A DNA stretch of 64,000 nucleotides, taken from contig NZ_JBFRXN010000002.1 of the NCBI RefSeq assembly GCF_040947875.1, forward strand, positions 2,232,001-2,296,000, given 5' to 3'. The DNA is from Pseudomonas sp. MYb118 (GTDB lineage: Bacteria > Pseudomonadota > Gammaproteobacteria > Pseudomonadales > Pseudomonadaceae). The translations under genes were made by a program, and so were the position numbers. The number at the start of each line of letters is the position of its first letter. The first letter of the stretch is position 1. The notes beneath the pieces are model-generated. The model saw nothing but the letters and a program-made list of their open reading frames with translations, was not told the DNA's origin and searched no databases. Positions 54,462 to 62,923 of this stretch are shown here, piece by piece.

Positions 54462-55493
54462 TTAATAACCACTCTGCGGCAAGCTCGCGATGATCGAGCG
54501 GTAGCTGTTCATCCGCTGTTGTTGCACGCGGCCGTCTTCCAGGGCCTTGAGCAGCGCACAGCCGGGTTCGCGGTCGTGTTTGCAGTCGCGGAAGCGGCAG
54601 GTGCCGAGCAGGTCGTTGAACTCGATGAAGCCGGCTTCGACGTCGGCGCGGCTGACGTGGCCCAGGCCGAATTCGCGGATGCCCGGGGAGTCGATCAGTT
54701 CACCGCCACCGGGGAAGTGGAACAGGCGGGCGGTGGTGGTGGTGTGGGTGCCCTGGCCGGACAGCTCGGACAGCGGCCCGACGCGGGTTTCGACGTCTGG
54801 CAGCAGGCTGTTGACCAGCGATGACTTGCCCACGCCAGACTGGCCGACGAACACGCTGATGCGCCCATCCAGTTTCTCTTGCAGTTGCTCCATGCCGTTG
54901 CCGTGGTGGGCCGACACTTCCAGCACCGGATAGCCCAGGGTGCGGTAGACCGCCAGCAGGGCATTGAGCGCCGGAGCGTTCTGCTCGTCGATCAGGTCGA
55001 ATTTGTTGAGCAGCAAGAGCGGGCGGATGCCGGCGTGTTCGGCGGCCACCAGGTAGCGGTCGATCAGGTTGGCATGGGGCTCAGGCAGTGGCGCGAAGAC
55101 AATCACGATCATGTCGACGTTGGCCGCCACCGGCTTGAGCTGGCCACGGCTGTCCGGGCGGCACAGCTCGGTTTTACGCGGCAGTTGCGCGACGATCACC
55201 CCGATGCCCTGGTTGCCGGCACGCCAGACCACCTGATCGCCGGTCACCAGCGCGGGCAGGTTGGCGCGCAAGTGGCAGCGAAACACCTGGCCTGCCAGTT
55301 CGCCATCCAGCGCCTCGACTTCGACCTGCACACCGAAGTGCGCGATCACCAGGCCCGTCTGTTCCGGGCCCAGGTCGCCGCCTTCGAGAGCCTCGACCGC
55401 CGAGGACTCGCGTTTGGCGGCGCGGGCAGCGCGCTCGCCCTGAATTTTTTCGATGCGCCAGTTCTGGCGGCGATTGAGTTGGCGTTTGGCCAT
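54462..55493 (-). CDS. rsgA: ribosome small subunit-dependent GTPase RsgA
   Basis: A 343-aa circularly permuted GTPase that helps mature the 30S ribosomal subunit. The N-terminal OB-fold part begins with a basic stretch ([19 protein letters not shown]). The permuted G motifs follow in the order LLNKFDLID (G4), [16 protein letters not shown] (G1) and [13 protein letters not shown] (G3). The zinc domain has [20 protein letters not shown] near the end. Length and start fit the family. It is divergent from orn, with about 107 bases between starts; rsgA next to orn is usual in pseudomonads. Confidence 0.95.
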   Translation of the reverse strand: MAKRQLNRRQNWRIEKIQGERAARAAKRESSAVEALEGGDLGPEQTGLVIAHFGVQVEVEALDGELAGQVFRCHLRANLPALVTGDQVVWRAGNQGIGVIVAQLPRKTELCRPDSRGQLKPVAANVDMIVIVFAPLPEPHANLIDRYLVAAEHAGIRPLLLLNKFDLIDEQNAPALNALLAVYRTLGYPVLEVSAHHGNGMEQLQEKLDGRISVFVGQSGVGKSSLVNSLLPDVETRVGPLSELSGQGTHTTTTARLFHFPGGGELIDSPGIREFGLGHVSRADVEAGFIEFNDLLGTCRFRDCKHDREPGCALLKALEDGRVQQQRMNSYRSIIASLPQSGY

Positions 55494-55600
55494 GGGTGTT
55501 CCACAAGAAGAATGCAGCGATTAGGTAAAACGGCCGCGAGTTTAGCACGCCCGGCCGCCTCCCTAGGCTAAACTGCGCAGCATTGCCTAGGAGCCGACAC

Positions 55601-56143
55601 ATGCAAAACGCGCAGAACCTGATCTGGATCGACCTGGAAATGACCGGTCTGAACCCCGACACCGACGTCATCATCGAGATGGCCACCATCGTCACCGACA
55701 GTGACCTCAACACCCTGGCCGAAGGGCCGGTGATCGCCATCCACCACAGTGACGAAGTGCTCGCCACCATGGACGAATGGAACACCCGCACCCACGGCAA
55801 CTCGGGCCTGACCCAGCGCGTGCGCGAAAGCCGCATCAGCATGGCCGAGGCCGAGGCGCAAACCATCGCCTTCCTGGAGCAGTGGGTGCCCAAGGGCAAG
55901 TCGCCGATCTGCGGCAACAGCATCTGCCAGGACCGCCGCTTCCTTTATACCCACATGAAAGGCCTGGAAAGCTACTTCCACTACCGCAACCTCGACGTGT
56001 CGACCCTCAAGGAACTGGCCGCGCGCTGGGCACCGGACGTGCGCGACAGCTTCAAGAAGGGCAGCACCCACCTGGCGCTGGATGACATTCGCGAGTCGAT
56101 CGCCGAGTTGCGGCATTATCGCGAGCATTTCATCAAGGCTTGA
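55601..56143 (+). CDS. orn: oligoribonuclease Orn
   Basis: A 180-aa DEDD-family 3'-5' exonuclease that degrades dinucleotides and other very short RNAs, including pGpG from c-di-GMP. Exo I is [20 protein letters not shown], Exo II is [18 protein letters not shown], and Exo III is [16 protein letters not shown], where H..x..D completes the DEDDh set. I chose ATG 55601 ([11 protein letters not shown]), preceded by TAGGAG; the frame from 55583 would add six residues. It is divergent from rsgA. It is essential in P. aeruginosa. Confidence 0.95.
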   Translation: MQNAQNLIWIDLEMTGLNPDTDVIIEMATIVTDSDLNTLAEGPVIAIHHSDEVLATMDEWNTRTHGNSGLTQRVRESRISMAEAEAQTIAFLEQWVPKGKSPICGNSICQDRRFLYTHMKGLESYFHYRNLDVSTLKELAARWAPDVRDSFKKGSTHLALDDIRESIAELRHYREHFIKA

Positions 56144-56166
56144 TGTCAGGGGTGCCTGTGGTGAAC

Positions 56167-56243
56167 CCATCGCGAGCAGGCTCGCTCCCACAGAAACCGG
56201 GTTGTGAACGCGATCAACTGTGGGAGCGAGCCTGCTCGCGATG
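56167..56243. repeat. REPIN (GAGC-CT-GCTC variant)
   Basis: CCATCGCGAGCAGGCTCGCT and TGTGGGAGCGAGCCTGCTCG face each other with a 25-base spacer, between orn and the TRIC gene. Confidence 0.9.
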
Positions 56244-56329
56244 GGGCCAGCACAATCTACAAGACACGCCCCCTTTTGGTGCCGCCCCTTAATGGCTAGA
56301 CTGCGCGCCTCCTCGCAAGGACTGCCGCC

Positions 56330-56941
56330 ATGCTGTTGATGCTCTACCTGATCGCCATTACCGCCGAAGCCATGACCGGTGCGCTGTCCGCAGGGCGGCG
56401 GGGCATGGACTGGTTTGGCGTGGTGCTGATTGCCTGCATCACGGCGCTGGGCGGCGGTTCGGTTCGTGACGTGCTGCTCGGCCATTACCCGCTGACATGG
56501 GTCAAGCACCCGGAATACCTGGTGCTGACGTCGATTGCGGCGATGGTCACCGTGTTCACCGCGCGCTGGATGCGTCATCTGCGCTCGCTGTTCCTGGTGC
56601 TCGACGCCGTAGGCCTGGTGGCCTTCACCCTGATCGGCTGCATGACCGCCCTGGAAATGGGCCATGGCATGCTGGTGGCCTCGGTCAGCGGGGTGATCAC
56701 CGGGGTATTTGGCGGCATCCTGCGCGACATCTTCTGCAACGACATCCCGCTGATCTTCCGCCGCGAACTCTACGCCAGCGTGTCCTTCGCGGCCGCCTGG
56801 TGCTACATGCTGTGCATCTACCTGCAATTGCCCGGCGAACAGGCGATCCTGATCACCCTGTTTGGCGGTTTCCTGCTGCGCTTGCTGGCCATTCGTTTCC
56901 ATTGGGAAATGCCCAAGTTCGTCTATAACGACGAACAGTGA
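56330..56941 (+). CDS. TRIC-family (UPF0126/YicG) membrane protein
   Basis: A 203-aa integral membrane protein with about six or seven helices, made of two homologous UPF0126 halves. Each half has the KGxGGGxxRD-like hairpin: ALGGGSVRDVLLGHYPLTW and TGVFGGILRDIFCNDIPLIF. This is the prokaryotic TRIC (trimeric intracellular cation channel) type, thought to conduct K+ or Na+. It stands alone between orn and the RHS gene, with its own REPIN behind orn. In P. aeruginosa orn is next to queG as far as I recall, so TRIC and RHS look like added genes here. Confidence 0.87.
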   Translation: MLLMLYLIAITAEAMTGALSAGRRGMDWFGVVLIACITALGGGSVRDVLLGHYPLTWVKHPEYLVLTSIAAMVTVFTARWMRHLRSLFLVLDAVGLVAFTLIGCMTALEMGHGMLVASVSGVITGVFGGILRDIFCNDIPLIFRRELYASVSFAAAWCYMLCIYLQLPGEQAILITLFGGFLLRLLAIRFHWEMPKFVYNDEQ

Positions 56942-57050
56942 GGCCAGACATATCGCCTCACAGACCCTCCGCGTGGTGGTACATAGATAAGGCCAGGGCG
57001 TTCAAGTGACTCAATAAGCTGTGGGCTACCACTGTTTAAAGGGTCTTCCC

Positions 57051-60000
57051 ATGCCAGATTCAGCGACTGCCAGTGAGCCTGGGGGCTCACCGCTACATTC
57101 CAATGCCTTCAATTTCAGCGGGTTTCTCAGCGGAGGGGTCGATCCGCGTACCGGCACTTACACCTCCTCGCTCACACTGGGCGAGCTCAGGTCCAACTTT
57201 TTGCAGGGGCCGAGCCTGCCGGTCAGGCTGTTCTTCAACCCGACCCAGGTGCATGACGGCGGATTCGGCAAGGGCTGGTCCCTGGCGCTGACCCGCTACG
57301 AGGTGTCCCGTGGCTTCTTGACCCTGGCAGGAGGCGAACGTTACCAGGCGAAGCAGACACCTTCGGGGCTCATCCTCGACGAACTCAAACTGAAGACTTT
57401 CAAGGTTCTCTGTCCGAAATCTGGGCGCTTTGATGTCGTGCACAAAAGCGGGTTGATCGAAGAGCTTGAGGTCTACGCCGGCAGTGGGCTGGCGGTGCCG
57501 AAAAGAATCGTGTCGGCCAACGGCGCGGCGATCCTGTTCGATTACCAGTCGATGGGCGATCAGCCGACGCTGTCTGCCGTGCGTGACGCCAGTCGAACCT
57601 TGTTGAGCATCGAGCGAACGCCTGGCCAGGTGACATTGACGTTGTACCCAGGCAGCGAGTGCGCCGCGCCCTTCACGCTGAAACACTCCGGCGAGCGGGT
57701 GAATGCCGTGCAGCTACCCGACGGCAGTGCCTGGACGTTGCACAGCGAGGCCATCGGCGGTGCCGAATGCCTGACAGAGGTCATCTCGCCCCTGGGCGCG
57801 CGCGAGCAGATCCGCTACGAAGCGGCGGGCCATCGGCTTCCCCGTGGTGCGCCGCAGACGACGATTCCGCATGTCACCGCCCATACGGTTTTTCCTGGCC
57901 TGCAACCGGCCATCACGACCCACTACCGATACTCGTCGAGCAACTTTCTCGGGTACGACGACAGTGATGTCCATTGGTCGCGCAACGGCGACAGCTTGTA
58001 CCAGAAGAGCCCGGACTACCGGTATTCCTCGGTGGAAATGCTGATGGAGGGGGCCAAGGTGCATCGCTCCATCAAGCGCACCTACAATCAATACCATTTG
58101 CTGATCTCGCAAGTGACCCGCTGCAATCAGAGCGTGGTGTCGAGAACGGTCGATTATCACCTTGAGCCGGGCAAACCGTTCACCGGGCAACCCGCACAAT
58201 TTCGATTGCCCAGGGTGCAGACGCTGCGCTATGAAAACCGCCAGACCAAGGCTTTTCGCGAAGAAGTGACAACGACCCTGTTCGATGCCTGGGGCAACCT
58301 GCTCAAGCACGTCGCGGCGAACGGAGTGGTGACGGTCTCGACGTTCTACCCGGCCAGCGGTGCCGAGGGTTGTCCGGCCGACCCGCTGGGGTTCGTGCGC
58401 TTTGAGAAAAGCCGAACCGTACGGGCAGCAGCGGATCTTGCCCAGGCCGCGACGACGCAATTGCAATTTTGCTACCGGCAAACCGGCGAGAGCGGCAAGC
58501 CTGGCTGCGATGTCGTGCTGTCGCAGCAACGCTTTCATGAGCACACACCGGCGGGTGAAGTCCTGCGGTTGCAGACTGATCTTGAATACACCGAAATGGT
58601 CGCGGACCCGCAGGCCTACACCGTGCTGCACAAATACACGGTGCGCCAGGGCGGGCAGTCGTGTGCGACGCATTTCGAATACCTGCCTGATGACACCACG
58701 TTGCAGGTGCAAACGATCCAGCTGGGGTTCGACGATACCCGCCGGGAATCGAGCGTGAGCGCGTCGATCATCAATGGCTTGAAGCGCTCGGAGCAGAACG
58801 AGGATCAGGGGCGCGTCGATTTCACGTACGACCGGCTGGGGCGAGAATCGAGCCGAACCGTTGCAGCCGGCAGCGAGTTCGAAAGCCGCAACAGCTCGCG
58901 CTTTAAACGGGAGACGAAGGGGGCCCGGACCCTGCTGACGAAACTGCACACCGACGCCAATGGCCTGCGCAGCAGCACGCGTTATGACGGGCTTGGCCGG
59001 GTCATCGAGGTCGAAGAGCAGGACCCGGAGCAGGAAGGCGACGTGGTGTTTCGCGAAGTCTATGCCGCGAAGTACGACGTGCTCGGGCAAATGACCGGGG
59101 AAAAAAAGATCGACTGGTGGCACGGGCAGCGCCAGGTGTTCAATACGGTCTACACCTTTGATGACTGGGGGCAGGTCAGCAGTACGTTGCACCCCGACGG
59201 TCGTCGCGAGCGCCGCGACTTCGATCCGATCCTGCGCAAGGAAACGACCTGGCTGGAGGGCATGGGCAAAACCGTCACGGTTTACAACGCGTTTGGTAAA
59301 CCTGACAGCATCGAGCGCTTCGATACCTCGAACAACAGCCACGGCGCACAGCGGTATGCCTATGATGGCCTGGGCCGCTGCGTCGAGCAGACCGACCCGA
59401 TGGGTAATCGCACCACCCATGCCTATGACGTATTCGATCGTCTCACCCTCAGCACGTTACCCGACGGCACTGCGGTGCAGACCACCTACGCCGGGCACTC
59501 CCGGGAATCCCTGCCGGTCGGTATCACGGTGGCTGGCCATTCGCTGGGGAGACAGGTGTTCGATGGGCTGGGGCGCTTGACCCTGAGCGTCGTCGGTGGC
59601 CGTACCAGCCGGACGGGGTATGAAGCCGGTTGCAGCCAGCCTGCCTGGAAGCAAAGGCCCGCTGGCGAGCGCGTCGAATACCGCTACGAAGCCCGGTTGG
59701 GTGGGGTCGTCACGCAACGCCAGGCTGCCGGGTTGCTCGCCAGCTACGAATATCACCCACGGCTGGGCGAACTGACCCGGTGTGTCGAGATGGGCCGAGA
59801 AACCCGATTGACCTACGACCGGGCCGGGCGCCTCAAAAGTGAGACTTCCCTGGTCGGCGAAGACCGTAAAAGTGTTTTTTACAGCTATTCCCTGGGCGGT
59901 CGCTTGCTACGTTTCATCGACGTGCTGGGTGAGCCGCACACGACCAGGTATGACGATGCAGGTCGTGCGCAGTCATTTGCACATCGGGCGCTGAACGCGA

Positions 60001-61790
60001 CTTTTTCCTACAACACATTGAGTCAACTGGTGACAATCGAGGCCCGCGCCACGCAGGGGCAAGGCTCGATGTCCACGCGTCTGGCCTACGATGATTTCGG
60101 GCGTGAGGTGTCGCGAACCTTCCAGTTCGGCGATGGCGTGACTCAGGTCTTGTCCTCGGCCTACACCCAGGCGGACAAACTGGCGCGAAAGACTCTGCGG
60201 CATGAGCAGGCGGTGTTGCGCGACGAGCAGTTCACCTACGACTCGCGTGGTCGTCTCAGCCTGTATCAATGCGCGGGCACTCAACGGCCGCGTGATGCCC
60301 AGGGCAGGGAGATCATCCGGCAAGCCTACGTGTTCGATGCCCTCGACAACATCCTCACCCTGGAAACCCGCTTCCCCGGTGGCAGCAACCTCACGACTTT
60401 CGAGTACAGCGCGACCGACCCGAGCCGATTGACTGCGATCCGTAACAGCCACAAGGACTACCCGGCGCCTGTGACGCTGCAATACGACGACAATGGACAT
60501 CTGGTCGAGGATGAACAGGGGCGGCGACTTTCCTACGATGCGTTGGGGCGCCTGGTTCGGGTGGCCGGCACGGACAAGCAGGTCATACGCGACTTCCACT
60601 ACGATGCCCGGGATCAACTGGTGGAGCTGGCCCAGCCGTCAGGGAAGGCCACCCGGCGCTATTATCGAAACGCTCGGCAAAGCAATGATCTCTGTGGTTC
60701 CAACAGCCGCACGTCGTTGGCTTCTGCCGGTGTTCTGCTCGGGCAGGAACGCCGAGGCGCCGATGCCGGGACAGGCCTGCTGGGTGTCGATCAGCAGCGT
60801 AGCGTGCTGAGCGAGACGTCGGGTACGCAACGTTCGCCTTTTGCCTACAGTCCCTATGGCCATCGGGCGGTGCAAGCCGCTTCGTTCAGCATGCCGGGAT
60901 TCAGTGGCGAGTTGCTCGATCCGCTGAGCGGTTTGTATCTGTCGGGTAACGGTTATCGGGCTTACAGCCCGACCCTGATGCGTTTCCTCAGCCCCGACAA
61001 CCTGAGCCCGTTCGGTGCAGGTGGTTTGAATCCCTACGCATACTGCGCAGGCGACCCGATCAATCGGGTCGATCCGACCGGGCATTTCTGGGGCGCGATC
61101 CTGAGCGGCGTGGTTTCGTTCCTCGGCATTGCGGCGAGTGTTTTGACATTGGGTGTCGCGACGCCGCTGGCGATGGTCGGGCTGGCCATGGGGGTCGTTT
61201 CCGGTGTGGCTGCAGCTACCGCCTCGGTGTTGCGAGCGTTTGACGCGGAGTCGGAGGCGGCGGATGTCTTCGACTGGATCAGTCTCGCAGGGGGTGTGGC
61301 CTCGTTATCGACGGGCCTGGGCGCGCTCGGCAAGGCCACCGTGCATTGCGGCCGTCGGCTCGGCCAGGCCTTTTCGAAGGGGTTGAGCCCCAAACGCGCG
61401 CCCTCGGCATCGGGTATCGGTACAAAAACTGCGAATGCCGGCAGCGCGGCCAGCGAAGGCTTCAAGGGCAATGGGCCGTGGAAAATCAAACTGGCCGACC
61501 CGAAAAGCATCTCGAAACAACTGAGGCGTGCGCAGCAACACGAGTACGACCAATTCAAGAACGCGATCTACCACAAGGGGGTGGACCCGGCCGAAGCGGT
61601 TCGGCACATGGGCGACCCCAACCCCAAATTCCTGCAGCACCACTCGAAGGCCTGGAAGGACTTTCAGGGCAACCGGGTCAACCGGGTCGATATGTGGGAG
61701 GCGCGGCTCGGTGGCAAGGACCGCGTGACGTACCTGGTCGATGACACCGACAAGCTGGTCACCGTGCTACAGGTGGGTGGCCACACCTGA
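57051..61790 (+). CDS. RHS/YD-repeat polymorphic toxin with a RelE-like C-terminal domain
   Basis: A 1579-aa RHS protein. An N-terminal part with VDPRTGTYTSSLTLGELRSN leads into many YD repeats (YDRLGR, YDGLGR, YDVFDRL, YDDFGRE, YDALGRL) that form the hollow RHS shell. The RHS core motif lies at about 1280-1344 (SGLYLSGNGYRAYSP, MRFLSPDNLSP, GGLNPYAYC, INRVDPTGH). After it come a glycine/alanine-rich hydrophobic stretch (about 1346-1390), a linker, and a tail of about 110 residues ending VDMWEARLGGKDRVTYLVDD and VTVLQVGGHT. That ending resembles RelE/ParE-type toxin strands. No signal peptide is seen, and no secretion genes or immunity gene adjoin it. Start: ATG 57051 rather than GTG 57021. 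The gene lies between TRIC and queG. Confidence 0.85.
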   Translation: MPDSATASEPGGSPLHSNAFNFSGFLSGGVDPRTGTYTSSLTLGELRSNFLQGPSLPVRLFFNPTQVHDGGFGKGWSLALTRYEVSRGFLTLAGGERYQAKQTPSGLILDELKLKTFKVLCPKSGRFDVVHKSGLIEELEVYAGSGLAVPKRIVSANGAAILFDYQSMGDQPTLSAVRDASRTLLSIERTPGQVTLTLYPGSECAAPFTLKHSGERVNAVQLPDGSAWTLHSEAIGGAECLTEVISPLGAREQIRYEAAGHRLPRGAPQTTIPHVTAHTVFPGLQPAITTHYRYSSSNFLGYDDSDVHWSRNGDSLYQKSPDYRYSSVEMLMEGAKVHRSIKRTYNQYHLLISQVTRCNQSVVSRTVDYHLEPGKPFTGQPAQFRLPRVQTLRYENRQTKAFREEVTTTLFDAWGNLLKHVAANGVVTVSTFYPASGAEGCPADPLGFVRFEKSRTVRAAADLAQAATTQLQFCYRQTGESGKPGCDVVLSQQRFHEHTPAGEVLRLQTDLEYTEMVADPQAYTVLHKYTVRQGGQSCATHFEYLPDDTTLQVQTIQLGFDDTRRESSVSASIINGLKRSEQNEDQGRVDFTYDRLGRESSRTVAAGSEFESRNSSRFKRETKGARTLLTKLHTDANGLRSSTRYDGLGRVIEVEEQDPEQEGDVVFREVYAAKYDVLGQMTGEKKIDWWHGQRQVFNTVYTFDDWGQVSSTLHPDGRRERRDFDPILRKETTWLEGMGKTVTVYNAFGKPDSIERFDTSNNSHGAQRYAYDGLGRCVEQTDPMGNRTTHAYDVFDRLTLSTLPDGTAVQTTYAGHSRESLPVGITVAGHSLGRQVFDGLGRLTLSVVGGRTSRTGYEAGCSQPAWKQRPAGERVEYRYEARLGGVVTQRQAAGLLASYEYHPRLGELTRCVEMGRETRLTYDRAGRLKSETSLVGEDRKSVFYSYSLGGRLLRFIDVLGEPHTTRYDDAGRAQSFAHRALNATFSYNTLSQLVTIEARATQGQGSMSTRLAYDDFGREVSRTFQFGDGVTQVLSSAYTQADKLARKTLRHEQAVLRDEQFTYDSRGRLSLYQCAGTQRPRDAQGREIIRQAYVFDALDNILTLETRFPGGSNLTTFEYSATDPSRLTAIRNSHKDYPAPVTLQYDDNGHLVEDEQGRRLSYDALGRLVRVAGTDKQVIRDFHYDARDQLVELAQPSGKATRRYYRNARQSNDLCGSNSRTSLASAGVLLGQERRGADAGTGLLGVDQQRSVLSETSGTQRSPFAYSPYGHRAVQAASFSMPGFSGELLDPLSGLYLSGNGYRAYSPTLMRFLSPDNLSPFGAGGLNPYAYCAGDPINRVDPTGHFWGAILSGVVSFLGIAASVLTLGVATPLAMVGLAMGVVSGVAAATASVLRAFDAESEAADVFDWISLAGGVASLSTGLGALGKATVHCGRRLGQAFSKGLSPKRAPSASGIGTKTANAGSAASEGFKGNGPWKIKLADPKSISKQLRRAQQHEYDQFKNAIYHKGVDPAEAVRHMGDPNPKFLQHHSKAWKDFQGNRVNRVDMWEARLGGKDRVTYLVDDTDKLVTVLQVGGHT

Positions 61791-61795
61791 GCGAT

Positions 61796-62860
61796 TCAGG
61801 AGGCAGAATGCTGGCGCAGCGCCCATTCCACGTGTTCCCTGACCATTTCCGACGGGTAGTCCTGCCGCGCCTTCAGCGCTTCCAACACCTGGATCGTTGA
61901 AGGCGCATTGCCCAGGCCCACGGCCAGGTTGCGCAACCAGCGCTCGTACCCTGCCCGGCGCAGTGGCGAGCCTTCGGTACTGCTGAGGAATTTATCCTCG
62001 TCCCACAGGAACAGTTCGGCCAGCTCGGCGTTGTCCAGGTTGTGCCGTGGCTTGAAGTCGCCTTCACCGGACGGCTTGGCGAAGCGGTTCCACGGGCAGA
62101 CGATCTGGCAGTCATCGCAGCCGAACACGCGGTTGCCGATCAACGGCCGCAGTTCTTCGGGGATGGCGTTTTTCAACTCGATGGTCAGGTAGGAGATGCA
62201 ACGCCGGGCGTCCAGTATGTAGGGGCCGACAAAGGCGTTGGTCGGGCAGATGTCGAGGCAGGCGGTGCATTTGCCGCAATGGTCGCTGGCGTGCGGCGGA
62301 TCGACCGGCAACGGCAGGTCGACGAACAATTCGCTGAGAAAGAAGTAACTGCCGGCCTTGCGATTCAAGACCAGGGTATTTTTGCCGATCCAGCCTAGAC
62401 CGGCCTGCTGGGCAATGGCTTTTTCCAGCACCGGTGCACTGTCGACGAACGCGCGGTAGCCGAACGGGCCGATCACGCCTTGAATTTTTTCCGCCAGTTG
62501 TTGCACGCGTTTACGGATCAATTTGTGGTAATCGCGGCCCAAGGCATAACGGGACACGTAGGCTTTTTCCGGTTGGGCCAGGCGTTTGGCCATTTCGGTG
62601 TCGCCCGGCAGGTAGTCCATGCGCAGGGAAACCACCCGAAGTGTGCCGGGCACCAGCTCGTCGGGGTGCGAGCGTTTGCTGCCGTGGGCGCCCATGTAGT
62701 CCATCTCGCCGTGGTAGCCCGCTTCGAGCCAGCGCTCCAGGTGCTGCTCATGCTCGGCGAGGTCCAGGCCGCTGATGCCGACTTGCTGGAAGCCCAGCTC
62801 ACGGCCCCAGTCCTTGATGGATTGGGCGAGGGCGGGCAGGTCTGTGGGAATGGCGGACAT
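61796..62860 (-). CDS. queG: epoxyqueuosine reductase QueG
   Basis: A 354-aa cobalamin- and 4Fe-4S-dependent enzyme that reduces epoxyqueuosine to queuosine in tRNA. N-terminal part: QVGISGLDLAEHEQHLERWL and GYHGEMDYMGAHG. The two cluster motifs are CGKCTACLDICPTNA with a following C in ARRCISYLTIE, and CDDCQIVCPWNRF. HEAT-like helices end the protein. The start ATG 62860 (MSAIPTDLPALAQ) fits the family; the longer frame adds 24 residues upstream. The stop is five bases from the RHS stop on the other strand. It is divergent from the nnrE/nnrD gene. Confidence 0.94.
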   Translation of the reverse strand: MSAIPTDLPALAQSIKDWGRELGFQQVGISGLDLAEHEQHLERWLEAGYHGEMDYMGAHGSKRSHPDELVPGTLRVVSLRMDYLPGDTEMAKRLAQPEKAYVSRYALGRDYHKLIRKRVQQLAEKIQGVIGPFGYRAFVDSAPVLEKAIAQQAGLGWIGKNTLVLNRKAGSYFFLSELFVDLPLPVDPPHASDHCGKCTACLDICPTNAFVGPYILDARRCISYLTIELKNAIPEELRPLIGNRVFGCDDCQIVCPWNRFAKPSGEGDFKPRHNLDNAELAELFLWDEDKFLSSTEGSPLRRAGYERWLRNLAVGLGNAPSTIQVLEALKARQDYPSEMVREHVEWALRQHSAS

Positions 62861-62923
62861 GAGGCAAGAGAAACCGGAGCTGAGGTGCGTATAATTCTGC
62901 CAGACATCGGAGTCCAAAGACGC

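Noticed and set aside
57021..57050. GTG 57021 as the RHS start
   Set aside because: It adds ten residues without a good ribosome site; ATG 57051 is preceded by a purine-rich stretch.
57051..61790. RHS gene as part of a type VI secretion locus
   Set aside because: No vgrG, hcp, PAAR or Eag chaperone gene is present nearby.
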